Below, one piece after another: positions 33,613 to 44,822 of a stretch of 64,000 bases of DNA. The position numbers and the translations under genes are program-made. How positions within the stretch are numbered: the first letter of the stretch is position 1; each line of letters begins with the position of its first letter. The notes under the pieces were generated by a model, which was given only the letters and a program-made list of their open reading frames with translations, did not search any database and was not told where the DNA came from. Location: positions 124,001 through 188,000 of the forward strand of contig NQMI01000016.1 of assembly GCA_002270565.1 (NCBI GenBank). Direction: 5' to 3'. This stretch comes from Stenocarpella maydis. Taxonomy: Eukaryota; Ascomycota; Sordariomycetes; Diaporthales; Diaporthaceae.

Positions 33613-34412
33613 TTAAGCCGCAAAGTTGCGGGCCATGCGGCGGGCGGTGGCAGAGCCGGCCGCGGGGGCGGCAGAGCTGGCCGCGGTGGCGGCACCGGGC
33701 TGGGTCATCTGGACGGGAATGCAGCCGCCAAAGGGGCCGGCGTTGCTGGGGTTGACGAGCTTGACGAGGCACGTGTTGGCCTGGCCGGCGATGTTGCCCG
33801 TGCACTTGGCGTCAGCGGGGATGGCGACCTTGAAGGGGAAGTCCTCGTTGATGTTTGTGGCGCGCTTCATGATGCCGACCGACTGCAGGGCGCGGGCCCA
33901 GAAGCGCTTCTCCGACTTCTGGATCTTGCCCTTGTTGCCGGGAACCTGGGTCTGGACGTCCAGGGCCGTCCAGCTCTGGCCAGTACCGTCCTCGTTGAGC
34001 ATCGCCTTGTAGGGGCCCGCGCCGTCGGAGGTGACGATGTGCAGGGTGCCCGAGACGGAGCCGCCGGGTGTGATCTGGGCCAGGGTGTTGCCTGAGAGGG
34101 CCATAGCGGCCTGGGTGCCGGACTCGATGTCGTTGTCGCCTTGCTGCGGGGCGTGTTAGCGGTTGTTTGGATGCCTGGGTTGGGATGGTTACTCACGCCG
34201 TTGGTTCGGCCACAGGCGTCGGCCTGGTCGCCCTTGAAGACGGTGGTGTCAGGCTCGGTCACCTTGTTCTTGCCGGCGCCGGGGATGACGCCACCCTGGA
34301 TACCCAGAGCAGTGGAGTTGCCACCAGCGTCACCGGTTGCGACGGCGATCTTGCCATGGGCGGCAACGAGAGGGGAGGCGGCGAGGGCGATGAGGAAGAT
34401 CTTGGAGAACAT
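33613..34412 (-). CDS. Egh16/GAS1-like secreted protein
   Basis: Exons 34412-34197 and 34143-33613 (52-nt intron, GTGAGT donor, CTAAC branch site) give 248 residues. A signal peptide (MFSKIFLIALAASPLVAA) is followed by HGKIAVATGDAGG. The family pattern of Egh16H/MAS/GAS proteins (DUF3129, appressorium-expressed in Blumeria and Magnaporthe) follows: ADACGRTNG, GSVSGTLHIVTSDGAGPY, FPFKVAIPADAKCTG, NTCLVKLVNPSNAGPFGGC. Cleavage after VAA would leave an N-terminal His. The last ~30 residues are an Ala/Ser-rich tail. Such proteins are secreted at the surface of infection structures; the biochemical role is not established. Confidence 0.88.
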
Positions 34413-36281
34413 TTTGGCTGATGTTGGTGGTAGTGGCGAGATGGTGGATTGGCGGTTGATGGGAATGAGAATAAGATATTATAATGGAGGAGGATGATTT
34501 AGATGGTGATTATAGTTACGAATCAATCGTAAGCTACTCTGCAAACCTGGCAGGGATGAAAGAGGAAGAGGGAAGAAGACTGAAGACTGATGCTGATGCT
34601 GATGATGATGGAGAGAAGGGAAAGTTGTGGTGTTCAGTGGAGGAGTAACGGCATCTTTATAATTTATCAACATCGTGAGGCTCTCTATGAGCTGTCGATG
34701 CCCGTGGCCTGGCTCGTATGGTCATGGAGGCTCATCCTGGCCCGTAACCTCGCGTCGGCCATGCTCCTGACTGCTGAGCGCCGTGTTGGCACATCTCGAC
34801 AACAGCCTCCCCCGCTTTCATGACCATGTTCTCGTGCTAGTCCAAACGGTCTTGAGGACAATGCAACGTATAATTGACTCAGAAATCGGACAGCAACACT
34901 CAGACGAAGCCTGTAGGTCGTTGGATCATGGCTGGCCGTACGACGTTGTCCCGAGGCCTGCGCCACCAACAGCCCTGCGAGGGGGAAACCGCCTGCCAGT
35001 CCGTAGTGGGCCCAGGTCGTGATACATCACACAGCCGCCGCGTGTGGGGCGCGCAGACAATATCGTAGGGAGGAAGCGGCTCAGGTGGGTGGGGTTCGAA
35101 ACGGACTGCCGATCATCCGGCAGGTGGTCAAGTCGAGCCGATGCGGCATTCTTGTCGTCCCTCGGCGCCCGATGCCCGATTCGGAGACAGGTCTGGGCGA
35201 TTCCTGGGCAGAGCGGACTTGGGATGAGGACGAACAAGGGAAAAAAAGGGCTGTCCAAGCGGGTCTCATGCGAGGCTCAAAACACCAGGGGGGTTCGTGA
35301 TGGGACCCTGCATGTGCGACTGCGGCTCGAAAGGGGGTGGGATCTGAGGCCGCTAACCTCCGCACCCATCATTGATCCTCCTCCAAGCGGGCAGCCAGAG
35401 AGAGTGCAGAGCAGCCCGATTGGTCCAGCAAATTTGACTGCAGCCCATAAACAATGCTACTCCGCAGTGCGTTGTAATATAAGCTTGATTTGATCCGCTT
35501 GTTTCGTTTATCGGGCGAAACTTAACATTTCCCTGCCCTGTGTTTGGCCTGGTCCTCCAACATCCATCCATCCCCCTTACGCCACCGTCAGCAGACCTGG
35601 GCTGGTCGGCAAGCGAGAGCGACGAGGCTTTCGGTTTACAGAAGCTGACTCCGAAAAAAGGTGGCAAGCAGCAGATCTAGGCGTCTCTGCTTGCTGGTCT
35701 GCGTGGACCAAAAGTCCGCGTGGTCTCTGCCTCAAACCCGACAGCCAGCCTCCTACAGTCCAGACTTCCGCCCGGATAACCAAAACTAAAACTTGCACAG
35801 CTCAGCCGGCTCCCCAAGGTACGGACAGAAGAGTCGAAGCACAGGAGGATTGCCTTCTTCATTAATCGCTATCATTCATTCCAATCACTCACTAATCTTG
35901 GCCCATCTGATTAATATCAGATTTCCCATCTGTCAATGAACTCCCGGACGTGCAGACGGGCCCAAGGCCAAGAAGGCCAAGCAAGCCCTCCCGCCTGGGC
36001 ACAACGTGCCAAGCTACTGTCGTCGAAGATGATGGCCCTTGGCAAAGAGCTTGGTATTTGCTGATCCCAAGAATCTCGGCTGCAATTGACCGTTTCGCTT
36101 CCACTCAGCAAGCCCGCAGAGTCAGTGCGCCAGCGAACTATATAATGTAGCACCCCAAGATCGGCAGGGCCACCAACCGACCTTCGCTGGCTACCCGGCA
36201 GATTCGGGCAGTATTTTTGCGAGTGGACAAAAGAACCATGTCCCGTGACCCAAGCATAGGCACGCAGCGACAGAGAAACAT
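34413..36281. other. Intergenic, no gene seen
   Basis: Contains a GATGATG/GATGCTG-type simple stretch near 34585-34615. The remaining sequence has several 90-150-codon frames on both strands without protein-like pattern. Confidence 0.45.
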
Positions 36282-38485
36282 CTACTCACACGTCTTGCCA
36301 CCCTCTCCTGCCTTCTCGTCTGACGTGGTGCCAACCGCCAAGTTGGGGGCGTGAACGCCATGGAACCCGAACCCAACAGCAAAGTCCATCTCGGCCCTGC
36401 CCATCTCGCGCATTGTGCGGGCGTCCAGGCACAACAGGTAGCTCTTCCTGCTGAAGCCATCCAGCACCACGCTCAGCAGGACTCCGTCGTCCTCTTTGAC
36501 CCCGCCCGGCCGCGGCACAAAGATCGCCTCTCCTGGCGTGTGCCCTGGTGGGTTGTTCCATTGCAGCACAGCTCGCGAAACCAGGTTGGTTTTCACTATC
36601 GTGTCCACAAGCGTGGATCTTCCACTCATGGCTAGAGAGTACACATATCGGTACGGTTTTGTGTGGTAGGCGGGGTTGATTGTCGGTAGTTCCCCAATAT
36701 GCGGGCTGGGGATGTTGATGGTTGACGCCGACTGAGGAGGGCATGTTGCTTTCCCATCCTTCACAGTGCTTCCAGTGGCCTCGTGGATGTGCTCATCATC
36801 CCCGCCCCTCTGGAAGCCCTCTTGCATTAGAACCTGCCGGAATCTTGGCCGGGGCGGGAATACCGAAAGTGTCACTGCTGCTAAGCCCCTGAGAAGCACA
36901 GCGACCTTGTCTGTCTTTTGGCGAATCTTGTTGCCTAGATTCAGACCTTTCTGTCTGAGCTTCTCCGCTGCTGTTTTCAGTATATGTCTCATCATCTCCA
37001 GCTGCGAATGGGGGCTTTGTGGTGGTATGGGGTGGCTCAAAGGAAGGGTGAACCTCCACCTCGTGAGCCACGGCAGTGTGTTCCTGGCGTGCTCCTCTGT
37101 TCCCCAGACAGTCTTGGCTTTCGCGTCTTGGTTCAGCATGACGTCGTAGTAAAAGCCTTTCAGGATGTTCATGTCGGAGTACTCGACCGTATCGCAGCTG
37201 ATGCTCCACTTCTCCACGTTGTCTCGGGTGTCGAGATACGTTTTGTCAAAGCAGTTGACCGTGTGGAAAAAGAATGCGGCCTCGGTTTCGAACTCGGCCA
37301 CCACTCCGCGTCCCCGCAGCCTGTCAATGATGAACCATTTGTTCTTCCTACTCGGGCTGAAAGGCTTCAGCGCGTCGAGCACGTTTCTGTTCCAGAGGAT
37401 GCCAATCCCGTCGAGAGAAATATGAGAGCTCGGCACGCGCAGCACGACGAAATGCTGACTCAAAAAGAAGCTGTGGACATATGACATGGGCACATCCAGC
37501 CGACTGATTGTGGCAAGTATCTCTGTTTCTCCAGTGGCTGCAGATACCCGAAAGATCTTGTATGTGGCCGGAAGCCCGGCCTTGATGTTGACATTGATAT
37601 AGTCGCCTGTTGTGGGACAGCGCTGTGCGTGGGCGCAGGAGAGTTCTCCGTCGAGTTCCGGGAGCATATCGTCTTGTCTGGCAAGGCTAATGGGCTCAAG
37701 GGTGCGCCGATCTAGTTCACGTAGGAGATGGCAGTCAGTGCCAAGCCACATCGTCTCCTGTGGGAGTGCAAAGCCCTGGCCCGCCGATTGAAGCCCGGGC
37801 ACACCCAGCTGCACAGTTACTCCGATGTTCTCTACCTTCTTCGACTCCCTCCTCGTGTTTGAGACTACCCAGGTGCTCATTATCTTGCCGAACAGGCCGA
37901 TGCAGGGATCAGCACGCTGTCCAAAGGTGATGATGTCGCGTACTCCGTGTTTTTGCACGTGTTGGACAAAGGTGTCGCACTGCCGCCGGGAAGAGTACCA
38001 AACCTTGGTGCCCACGCCGGTCTCGGCAGCGACGATGTCGAAGCGATGGGTATGTGCCAGGCCGTCAAACCAGTGGGAAATGTGAAGCGTTCCGTTTGGG
38101 GTGTTGTCCACTGTGTTGGCCCCAGGCCCGGTCCTGAAGAGGGTTCCCGCGGCCCAGGAGGGGATATGGCCTTGGACTGGAAGCTCGAGTGGCCCTCGAT
38201 GCTCGCAGAGGTTGGAAAACTGTTCTCAGGTGCCGATTAGCAAACGGACTGGCAGGGAGCATCTGCTGGGCTTTGAGGGTGTGGGCTTTGCTGCAAGAGG
38301 CAAGGTCATCAAGAACCCCCGGTGCTGCGCAACTCTGAGCAAGTTACACTTACTCCAGCTTCGTTTGGCCAGTCGAGATAGGCTTGACCCACGGCGCTGC
38401 GCACGGAATCATTCAGATCAGCCTCCTCGTTCTCCGCCGACCTGGCAATGGCGTTTGGAGACAGAGTTGCTGCTTGGGCTGCCAT
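36282..38485 (-). CDS. Carotenoid oxygenase
   Basis: Non-heme iron carotenoid/apocarotenoid cleavage dioxygenase (PF03055) of the CAO-2/CarT/CarX group. Exon 1 38485-38354 (MAAQAATLSPNAIARSAENE ... WPNEAG), 134-nt intron with GTAAGT donor and AACAG acceptor, exon 2 38219-36282; 689 residues. Conserved pieces: GHIPSWAAGTLFRTGPG, LHISHWFDGLAHTHRF, and the four iron-binding His segments SCAHAQRC, SYVHSFF, FFFHTVNCFD and GFHGVHAP. A variable insertion of ~100 residues around residues 440-540 carries basic helices. A GTGAGT donor-like site at the very end (AAGACGT/GTGAGT, near 36287) suggests the true 3' end could lie in a further small exon. The substrate (torulene, beta-carotene or an apocarotenoid) cannot be decided here, and no phytoene synthase or desaturase gene is nearby. 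Confidence 0.9.
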
Positions 38486-40862
38486 GATGGCAAGGTATGT
38501 GTCGGCCTAACCAATGCTTTCAAGACTGGGAATGTGTTGTTTTGTGCAGGTTGTTGCTTTGTGCAGGTTTCCACGAGCACTCGTGGTACCAGACTTGTGT
38601 GGGTTTGTGTTTGCCTGGTCTGGTTGTGGGAGGCAAGAGCACACAGAGAAAGCACATCCCGTACCAGGCTAGGATTGGAAGGAGGTCCCGGCAAGCAACA
38701 TCGCCTCCCCAGGTTTTGCTCGCACTTTCCAACCATCCCTCGGATTCAGTTACTCACAAAGTCCCCAACGCACAAAGGCATTCACTGTGCTGCTTTGAGG
38801 ATCCTGGCTAGACGATAAACGAATAAAGAAAGAGGTCCAAGGCAGCACACGCATTTACACGCATCCCGTACCACGCATGGGTCAGACACAGTGGAACCCA
38901 AGTTCAAGACAAACACTCCTACAAACCCTGACAGCCGCTCCAAGGCCCCAGCTAGCCAGTCGCAATGCTACAAGAAAGGAGGGAAAACTAGTTTGTCTCA
39001 CCCTGTAATTCGGGCCGAGTGCATATTGGTATGCTCTCAGGGCTAAAAAGAACTCTCCGAATTGGGGGTTTGTAATCATTACGAGCAACGTTAGAGGGGG
39101 TATAGTAAGATCAGGGCACTAAGACTCCAGGAAAATGGGAAGCATATACACCAGGTGTGCACTACTATGTTTCACCCGGCAATGTTAGATGGGACATTCC
39201 TGAATCAGGGGTCAAACGCACATGTTTTTCTTTTTCAGCAGCGAAACGCTAGGGTATAGCCAGACTGCTCCTGATCTTCGAATTAAATACCAAGCTCGCT
39301 AATTGGCTGGTATACTGGCGTGTACCTAGGTACTTAGGTAATTTTCAACTTCCACACATTTTGTAAAGATACAGTTGCGGTTTCTAGGTTCCTGAATGCA
39401 GGCACTGAATGGCCGTTTCCTTGTCGCTCACACTGGCATAAGACCGTGGCGGACTTGGCGGTATCGCAGGTGCAGGCGGAATTTCCCAAGACAAGGCTAT
39501 CTTGAGACAAAGACTTGAGAGTACAGAAACACTTCGTTGCATATTGGGTCCTCCTTGAATTTGATATTACATTGGAAAGACACTGGGAGGAAGAGAAGCC
39601 GTGATATGAGAATGATGCGAGATATCAATTGATGATGTGGGTTTTGCCCAGTCCTAATCCCAGGACAGTTTGAAGAGTTATTATTAAGACGTGCTAGAGC
39701 CTACATATTGAGCGCAATATTTCGAAGAGAAGTCTTTTTTTTTAAAGAAAAAGTGTACAAATTATCAGTTTGAGTTTAAAGTATTTCAGTTCCCCCACCC
39801 AGTTCACATTCTACCTTGACGACGCACATTAACCACCCGCACAGCGACTTGCAAACCCGTTGATTTACGTCGGGGTAACACTGCGAGATCACTCTACGTT
39901 CCAAAATGAACACATCGCATGTACCATATGACCTCGATTGCACTTAATGATCCATCGGGGAATGCTCAATTGGCAGGGCGCTCTTGCTCCGTCCTATCCG
40001 GCTTACTCATCCAGAACAATGTAGCGTTGATGATCATCACCAGTTCCACACCTTCCAAACACAATGCTTACTGGTTGGTTATGGAGTACGTAATTTTATA
40101 CTGGAAATCACCGATTCTAAGAAACAAAAACGTTATGAGACGATGCTCATTGCTGTTCAGGACATTGCTTACTGCCTCGAGAAGCTGGCTGGTTTGAGTG
40201 ACCAGCACGGCAGCCCATTATGGGATGGTCAGGCTTATGGGCCAAGAACGGTAAATGCTCTTAGTAACCACGGAATGGAAGTGACCTATATGGCAGTGTG
40301 TGGAAAGGCTGCGCCAACCCCTTTTCCCACCTTGTATTCCTAGTACATATGTAGGTCAGCTTATGGTGCCACGTACCATGGGTGGACTTTAGACATAATA
40401 AAAGCCAGAGCCGACTTCCGAAAACCGTCCCAGGAGGTATGCGCAAGCCAGACCGGTCAGACTTGTAATATAATCAAAGTGGTTCCAAGGTTTTGGGGGG
40501 GGGGGCGCGAAACCGGGGATGACAATATTGAACCCGGGAAACACAAGAGGGATCATGAGGCTGAGTACAAAAGACGAGGATTGTAAGACGGAAATCACAA
40601 TCAGGGAATTTCAGGCTGTAGATCAGTAGCTAGAGACTGAGTTTTAGAAACTTGGACAAACAAAGTGGTGGCCATAAGCCGGGGGATTACTCATGACACT
40701 CGATGAGGAAGGGATTCACAACCATCCTATGGAAGTGTCAACAGTACGACGGCCCAGAATTTTGACAGAGTGACAGGCCGACAGGGTGACAAGGCTCAGG
40801 CCTGAGCGTGACGAGATTTCCAAAGTCCAGATGAGGGTGAGTAACTACGCTCGTTTCTCATG
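38486..40862. other. Long intergenic region, no gene seen
   Basis: Between the carotenoid oxygenase promoter and the small secreted-protein gene. It contains the palindromic CCTAGG/TACCTAGGTA-type words common in these fungi (39325-39345) and a G-run at 40495-40506. Reading frames look random. Confidence 0.5.
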
Positions 40863-40868
40863 TATAAA
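40863..40868 (+). promoter_or_regulatory. TATA box of the small secreted-protein gene
   Basis: TATAAA lies 141 bp before the ATG at 41009. A CA-rich, pyrimidine-interrupted leader follows, typical of highly expressed fungal genes. Confidence 0.5.
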
Positions 40869-41008
40869 TGTCCTTCTCCTTCATCCCGGATTCCTCTTTC
40901 CTTCAACCACAGACAGACCAATACAGACCAACACAGACCCAGAAGCAAAATCAAGACTTTGCAATAGCAATATCACCTATCATATATCCACTCAGCCCCA
41001 CCACCAAA

Positions 41009-41377
41009 ATGCCGTCCATCAACACCATCACCAAGCTCGCCCTCGTCGCAGCCGCCACCCTCGCCGGCGCAGCCTCCATCGGCGCCCGGGCCAGCTACAG
41101 CGGCGACATGACCTACTATACCGCCGGCCTCGGGGCCTGCGGCGAGAACAGCGGGCCCAACGACCCCGTTGCCGCCGTCAGCCCCTCGGTCTACAACAGC
41201 GGCGGCGCCTGCGGCAGGACGGCGACCATCCACTACAACGGCCGGAGCGCCTCTGCCCGCGTTGTCGACCGGTGCGCCGGCTGCGCCACCGGGGACATCG
41301 ACGTCACCCAGTCCGTCTTTGAGCAGCTCGCCCCCCTCAGCGCCGGGAGGGTCCAGGTCACCTGGGAGCTCAACTAA
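41009..41377 (+). CDS. Small secreted RlpA/barwin-like double-psi beta-barrel protein
   Basis: 122 residues, no intron. A signal peptide (TITKLALVAAATLAGAASI) precedes a ~95-residue domain with YSGDMTYYTAGLGACG at its start and ARVVDRCAGCATGDIDVTQ near its end, followed by a Leu/Ala-rich final strand. This is the RlpA-like/expansin-domain-1 fold seen in fungal cell-wall-modifying and papain-inhibitor-like proteins. The conserved Asp of the VVDRC motif and the Cys pattern are present. The start was chosen at the signal peptide, since the longer upstream frame is leader sequence. It could bind or loosen polysaccharide, or act as a small secreted effector. Confidence 0.88.
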   Translation: MPSINTITKLALVAAATLAGAASIGARASYSGDMTYYTAGLGACGENSGPNDPVAAVSPSVYNSGGACGRTATIHYNGRSASARVVDRCAGCATGDIDVTQSVFEQLAPLSAGRVQVTWELN

Positions 41378-41999
41378 GGTACGCATGCATGCGGGCGGGG
41401 TTTGGGTGTGAGCCGCCGAGATTCCCTAATATTGGATGTTCAGTTGTGGTCCGATATATATACTAACACGTTGCGTTACAAGAGCTTCGTTACATTTTGG
41501 AGCGCACTGGCACTTTACAAACATCAGCTTTTGGGCATTCTAACGTTGCGTCTCGGATATCAAATTCCAACGATTTGAATTAGACAAATAACCAGGGCTG
41601 ACGCTACGAGAAGTGATGTGGATGGTCTGGAGCTTAGGGGAGATTTTGGTATGAGTTTTTGGAACCATTTTCCAACTTGGGGTTGTCCCCATTCGCGGAA
41701 AGAGTTTGTGGGCATCTCGGTACCTAGCATATGAGATCAAAAAGAGATTACAAGTCCTCATTAGCACAAATACTTGTTGGATGATCTGCATGGTATCTGA
41801 GTGATTCCGTATTGTTCAGCCTTCCATAAAATTTTCAGGTTGAGTTATCGACTCCTTTTTGCAGAATGCCGAGTCTCGCCTGAAGGGGTTGGAGACATAG
41901 GACTGTAACATTGTTGAGCTGAGCAATATGTTATTTGAGACGGTCTCTACGTCGAAATGGCACACCGAGACTAGTTGACTGTAAAATTCGTTGATTTTC
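41378..41999. other. Intergenic, no gene seen
   Basis: 3' flank of the small secreted-protein gene. Ordinary sequence, no coding signal. Confidence 0.5.
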
Positions 42000-42330
42000 G
42001 TTTAGAGTTGCCTAGAGAAGAAAGAAACTTTTTTCTTAAAAAAAAAACTGTTCTGATTATAAAAAGTTATAAAAATAAATCCTTTTGAACTTTATAATAT
42101 ATTTCAGTTTATAATTCTGAACTTCTAATTAATCGAAAATCTTACTTAATAAATCTAAAACAAAGTTTAAGATTTAAAATAATAAAAGAGATTAGAGTTT
42201 AAGGAATTGAAGGTTAATATGTTTGGGGATAAAATTATATATAATACTATTATTAACTTCCTGTAGAGGCTTTAAAAGGAGGAGTCGGAACCTACAATAG
42301 ATAATACATAAATAATATAATGTTGCCGAA
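42000..42330. other. AT-rich island
   Basis: About 330 bp made mostly of A and T, rich in TTATAA, AATAAT and TTAATTA words, with an A-run at 42039-42047. It contrasts sharply with GC-rich neighbours. No coding frame. It could be a heavily RIP-mutated repeat remnant or a matrix-like spacer. Confidence 0.65.
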
Positions 42331-43218
42331 GCCCTTAGCCTGTTAAATGTCAACTCCAAGACATCTACCTATTGACTAATCCTGGTAGCAAGTACCTGTG
42401 ACATTATCGCGTACTGCTAGCAACACAATAGACCGTCCGGCCAAAAGACCTTAATAACCAATCCGAAGGATTGGCTATTCCTAGCAGTATATAATAGCCG
42501 TACCGTCACAGTACCTAGGTAACTACAGAAGATACATGCAACCCAGATAATCTTGGTGTGTTGTGGTGCGAATCAACGACGGCCCTCATGGCGAGTTGTC
42601 CACAACTCGGCTAAGACTATGCCCCAGTGACCATACCTCTGAAAATCTCGAAACTGCCGCAACTTTCTCATGCTTGTCTGGGCTGAAAATTGCAACCGCA
42701 GAAGTGATGTGATAATTGCCGCCACTGACGCACCGCAGAAGCCAAGAACCGAATAATAAACTGGCCCATTCCAGTCCAGTCTCTCTCGATGGTCAAGACT
42801 GGCCGGCACGCGAGACACCAAAACTGGGCAGCAAACAGAAGTGTTTCATGACCCCGGGCGTCGCAGGGCCGACAGAAAAAAAAGATCAAGCGTCAAATTA
42901 ACCATCATGCGAGTCGCTATGTCCTGAGACGGTCGCTGTGCTACGAGAAGCACGCCGGGAGTTGTCTATACGCCCACACGCCCTTGGTATCAAAGCCATA
43001 TAAAGATCCGCATTTGTAGCATCTTAGTTGCTGCCCTCCTCGTCATCTAGTGCATTTGCTTCGGCCAACATCCTCCATCCTCGCTCTTCATTCTCCTCTA
43101 GTGCCGGCATCCGTGGTTATATCCGGAGATATTGGTCTTCGCCGCGCTCGCTGGTGGCTCGTTGGTGTCGCAAGATAGCCACGCCGGACTCGGGTTCTCT
43201 TTGTCTCGAGCAAGACCC
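42331..43218. other. Intergenic, no gene seen
   Basis: Contains TACCTAGGTAACTA-type words (near 42515). No supported gene. Confidence 0.5.
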
Positions 43219-43602
43219 CTACTCCCCAACCTTAACCCCGTCAGCCTGCTTCTCCCTCGCCAGCTTGTTCAGCTTCTCGGTGGCGGCTTTGAGGCTGTTG
43301 ACGTCGGCGCCGCGTATCAGCGGCTGCCCGTTGACAGCCACCTGCCTGCCGTTCTTGAAGAACATAAACGTGGGCATGGCCGAGACGCCGTACTGCACCG
43401 CGACCGGCTGGACGTTGTCCACGTTGACCTTGGCGAAGGCAAGGTAGCCCGGTATCGTCGACGCCTTTGCGAACTGCTCGTACATCGGGGCGATGGCTTT
43501 GCAGGGGCCGCACCAGTCCGCGTAGAAGTCCGTCACGACGTACATGGTCTTGTCCAAGAGCGACTGGAACTCGGCGGGACTCGAGATGTGGTTGACGGAC
43601 AT
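43219..43602 (-). CDS. Thioredoxin
   Basis: 127 residues, single exon. A thioredoxin fold with the active site FYADWCGPCKAI (CGPC), then AFAKVNVDNVQPVAVQYGVSAMPTFMFFKNG, including the cis-Pro (AMPT). This is followed by a short charged C-terminal helix and tail (KLAREKQADG). It is a small thiol-disulfide oxidoreductase of the cytosol, reduced by thioredoxin reductase. No targeting peptide is seen. Confidence 0.93.
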   Translation of the reverse strand: MSVNHISSPAEFQSLLDKTMYVVTDFYADWCGPCKAIAPMYEQFAKASTIPGYLAFAKVNVDNVQPVAVQYGVSAMPTFMFFKNGRQVAVNGQPLIRGADVNSLKAATEKLNKLAREKQADGVKVGE

Positions 43603-44822
43603 GTTTGCGGCTGTGGGTATGGGCTCTGGAGGGGCGCTCGGGGTGGTCTGTTTGATATGGAGTCAGAGGATGTAGTGTGGATGAGAGGTATTAAATATTG
43701 TACAAGGGCAAATTCGTCAACTTTTACTTCCGAGGCTCTGTCGTCGTGACGGCCGGGTTGAGTGGGATGCTCTTATCTTATCAAAGACCCTTGGTTGGGG
43801 TTACAGTGGAATTAGTCATCACGCCCTGCTACGTCTTGGTCGCTGACGCCGCGGTCCAGTGGGTTCTAGAACTTTTGGGAACCAATATCGTGAATTGTCT
43901 TCATATATCTACTGAACAACAAAAGCAAATCGAGCCGCGGTCTCAACGCTCTGGGTCCAATACCCAAAATTTTTGAGCATGGCGGAAATGCTAAGGGAAT
44001 TCTAGGCAAGTTTTGTATCACTGAAGAGCTCCTCGGATCAATCCAGAAACCCGAGTCTGCTGAGAGGGCCAAGCGATTTCCGAGCCCTTCCAGGTGCAAG
44101 CAATGGCCAAAGTACCCAGGATTGCATGTAATTGGCCTTGAACCCAACCTAGGATTTCACCCAGGCCTTGTACATGCCTAAGTATGCGCGACACAAAACC
44201 TGAAGAAACTAGTTTCTCTCTCGCCGTATTTGTCCACCGCTGGGAGGAGCGCAGGAAATGGTGAACCAGGCGACCACAACCTAGGTAACAAGAGTTATCT
44301 TTGCCGTTTGGCTCGCCAGACAGCAACCGGCCGCGATTATGATGATTAATCCCCTGCTGCCGACGGAATTTATTGTTGGAGATTTGAGTGGAATTAAGGT
44401 GTCTGCTCAAACAGCCTGCATTAAGTCCGAAAAGGGTCTGGGCATGCGGATGGTGCGGAGAATGCGGAGAATGCGGCCGTATTTCTTAACACATGCACGA
44501 AGAGCATAAAAGCTGCCGGAACTGCCAGGTCCACTTTAAAATCCGGCCCAAAAGCCGCGTCGCCTGCAGATTGCAGGGATACTTGCTGACTTTAAACCAT
44601 AGCAGAATCATGGAATCATAGAGGCTGAGCTTTGTGACGGGCTCGTTTGCCCTGTCTATAAAGCTGGCAAGTCCCATATTCCAGATAAAAGTATCTAGTT
44701 ACCGTTCTCAAGAGCATCAATTGATTCCACAAGATCATCTAACTACCCAAGCGACCCAGAAAACACCACCTGCAATCAGATTTGCTTCAACTCAAACAAT
44801 TGTCCGACTCACTACACCAACA
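43603..44822. other. Divergent promoter region, no gene seen
   Basis: Between thioredoxin and the SDR gene. Open frames are short and random. The SDR leader (about 44700-44822) is CA-rich. Confidence 0.5.

Noticed and set aside
40786..41322. 178-codon plus frame over the small secreted-protein gene
   Set aside because: It is a +1 shadow of the double-psi barrel coding sequence, Arg/His-rich without pattern.
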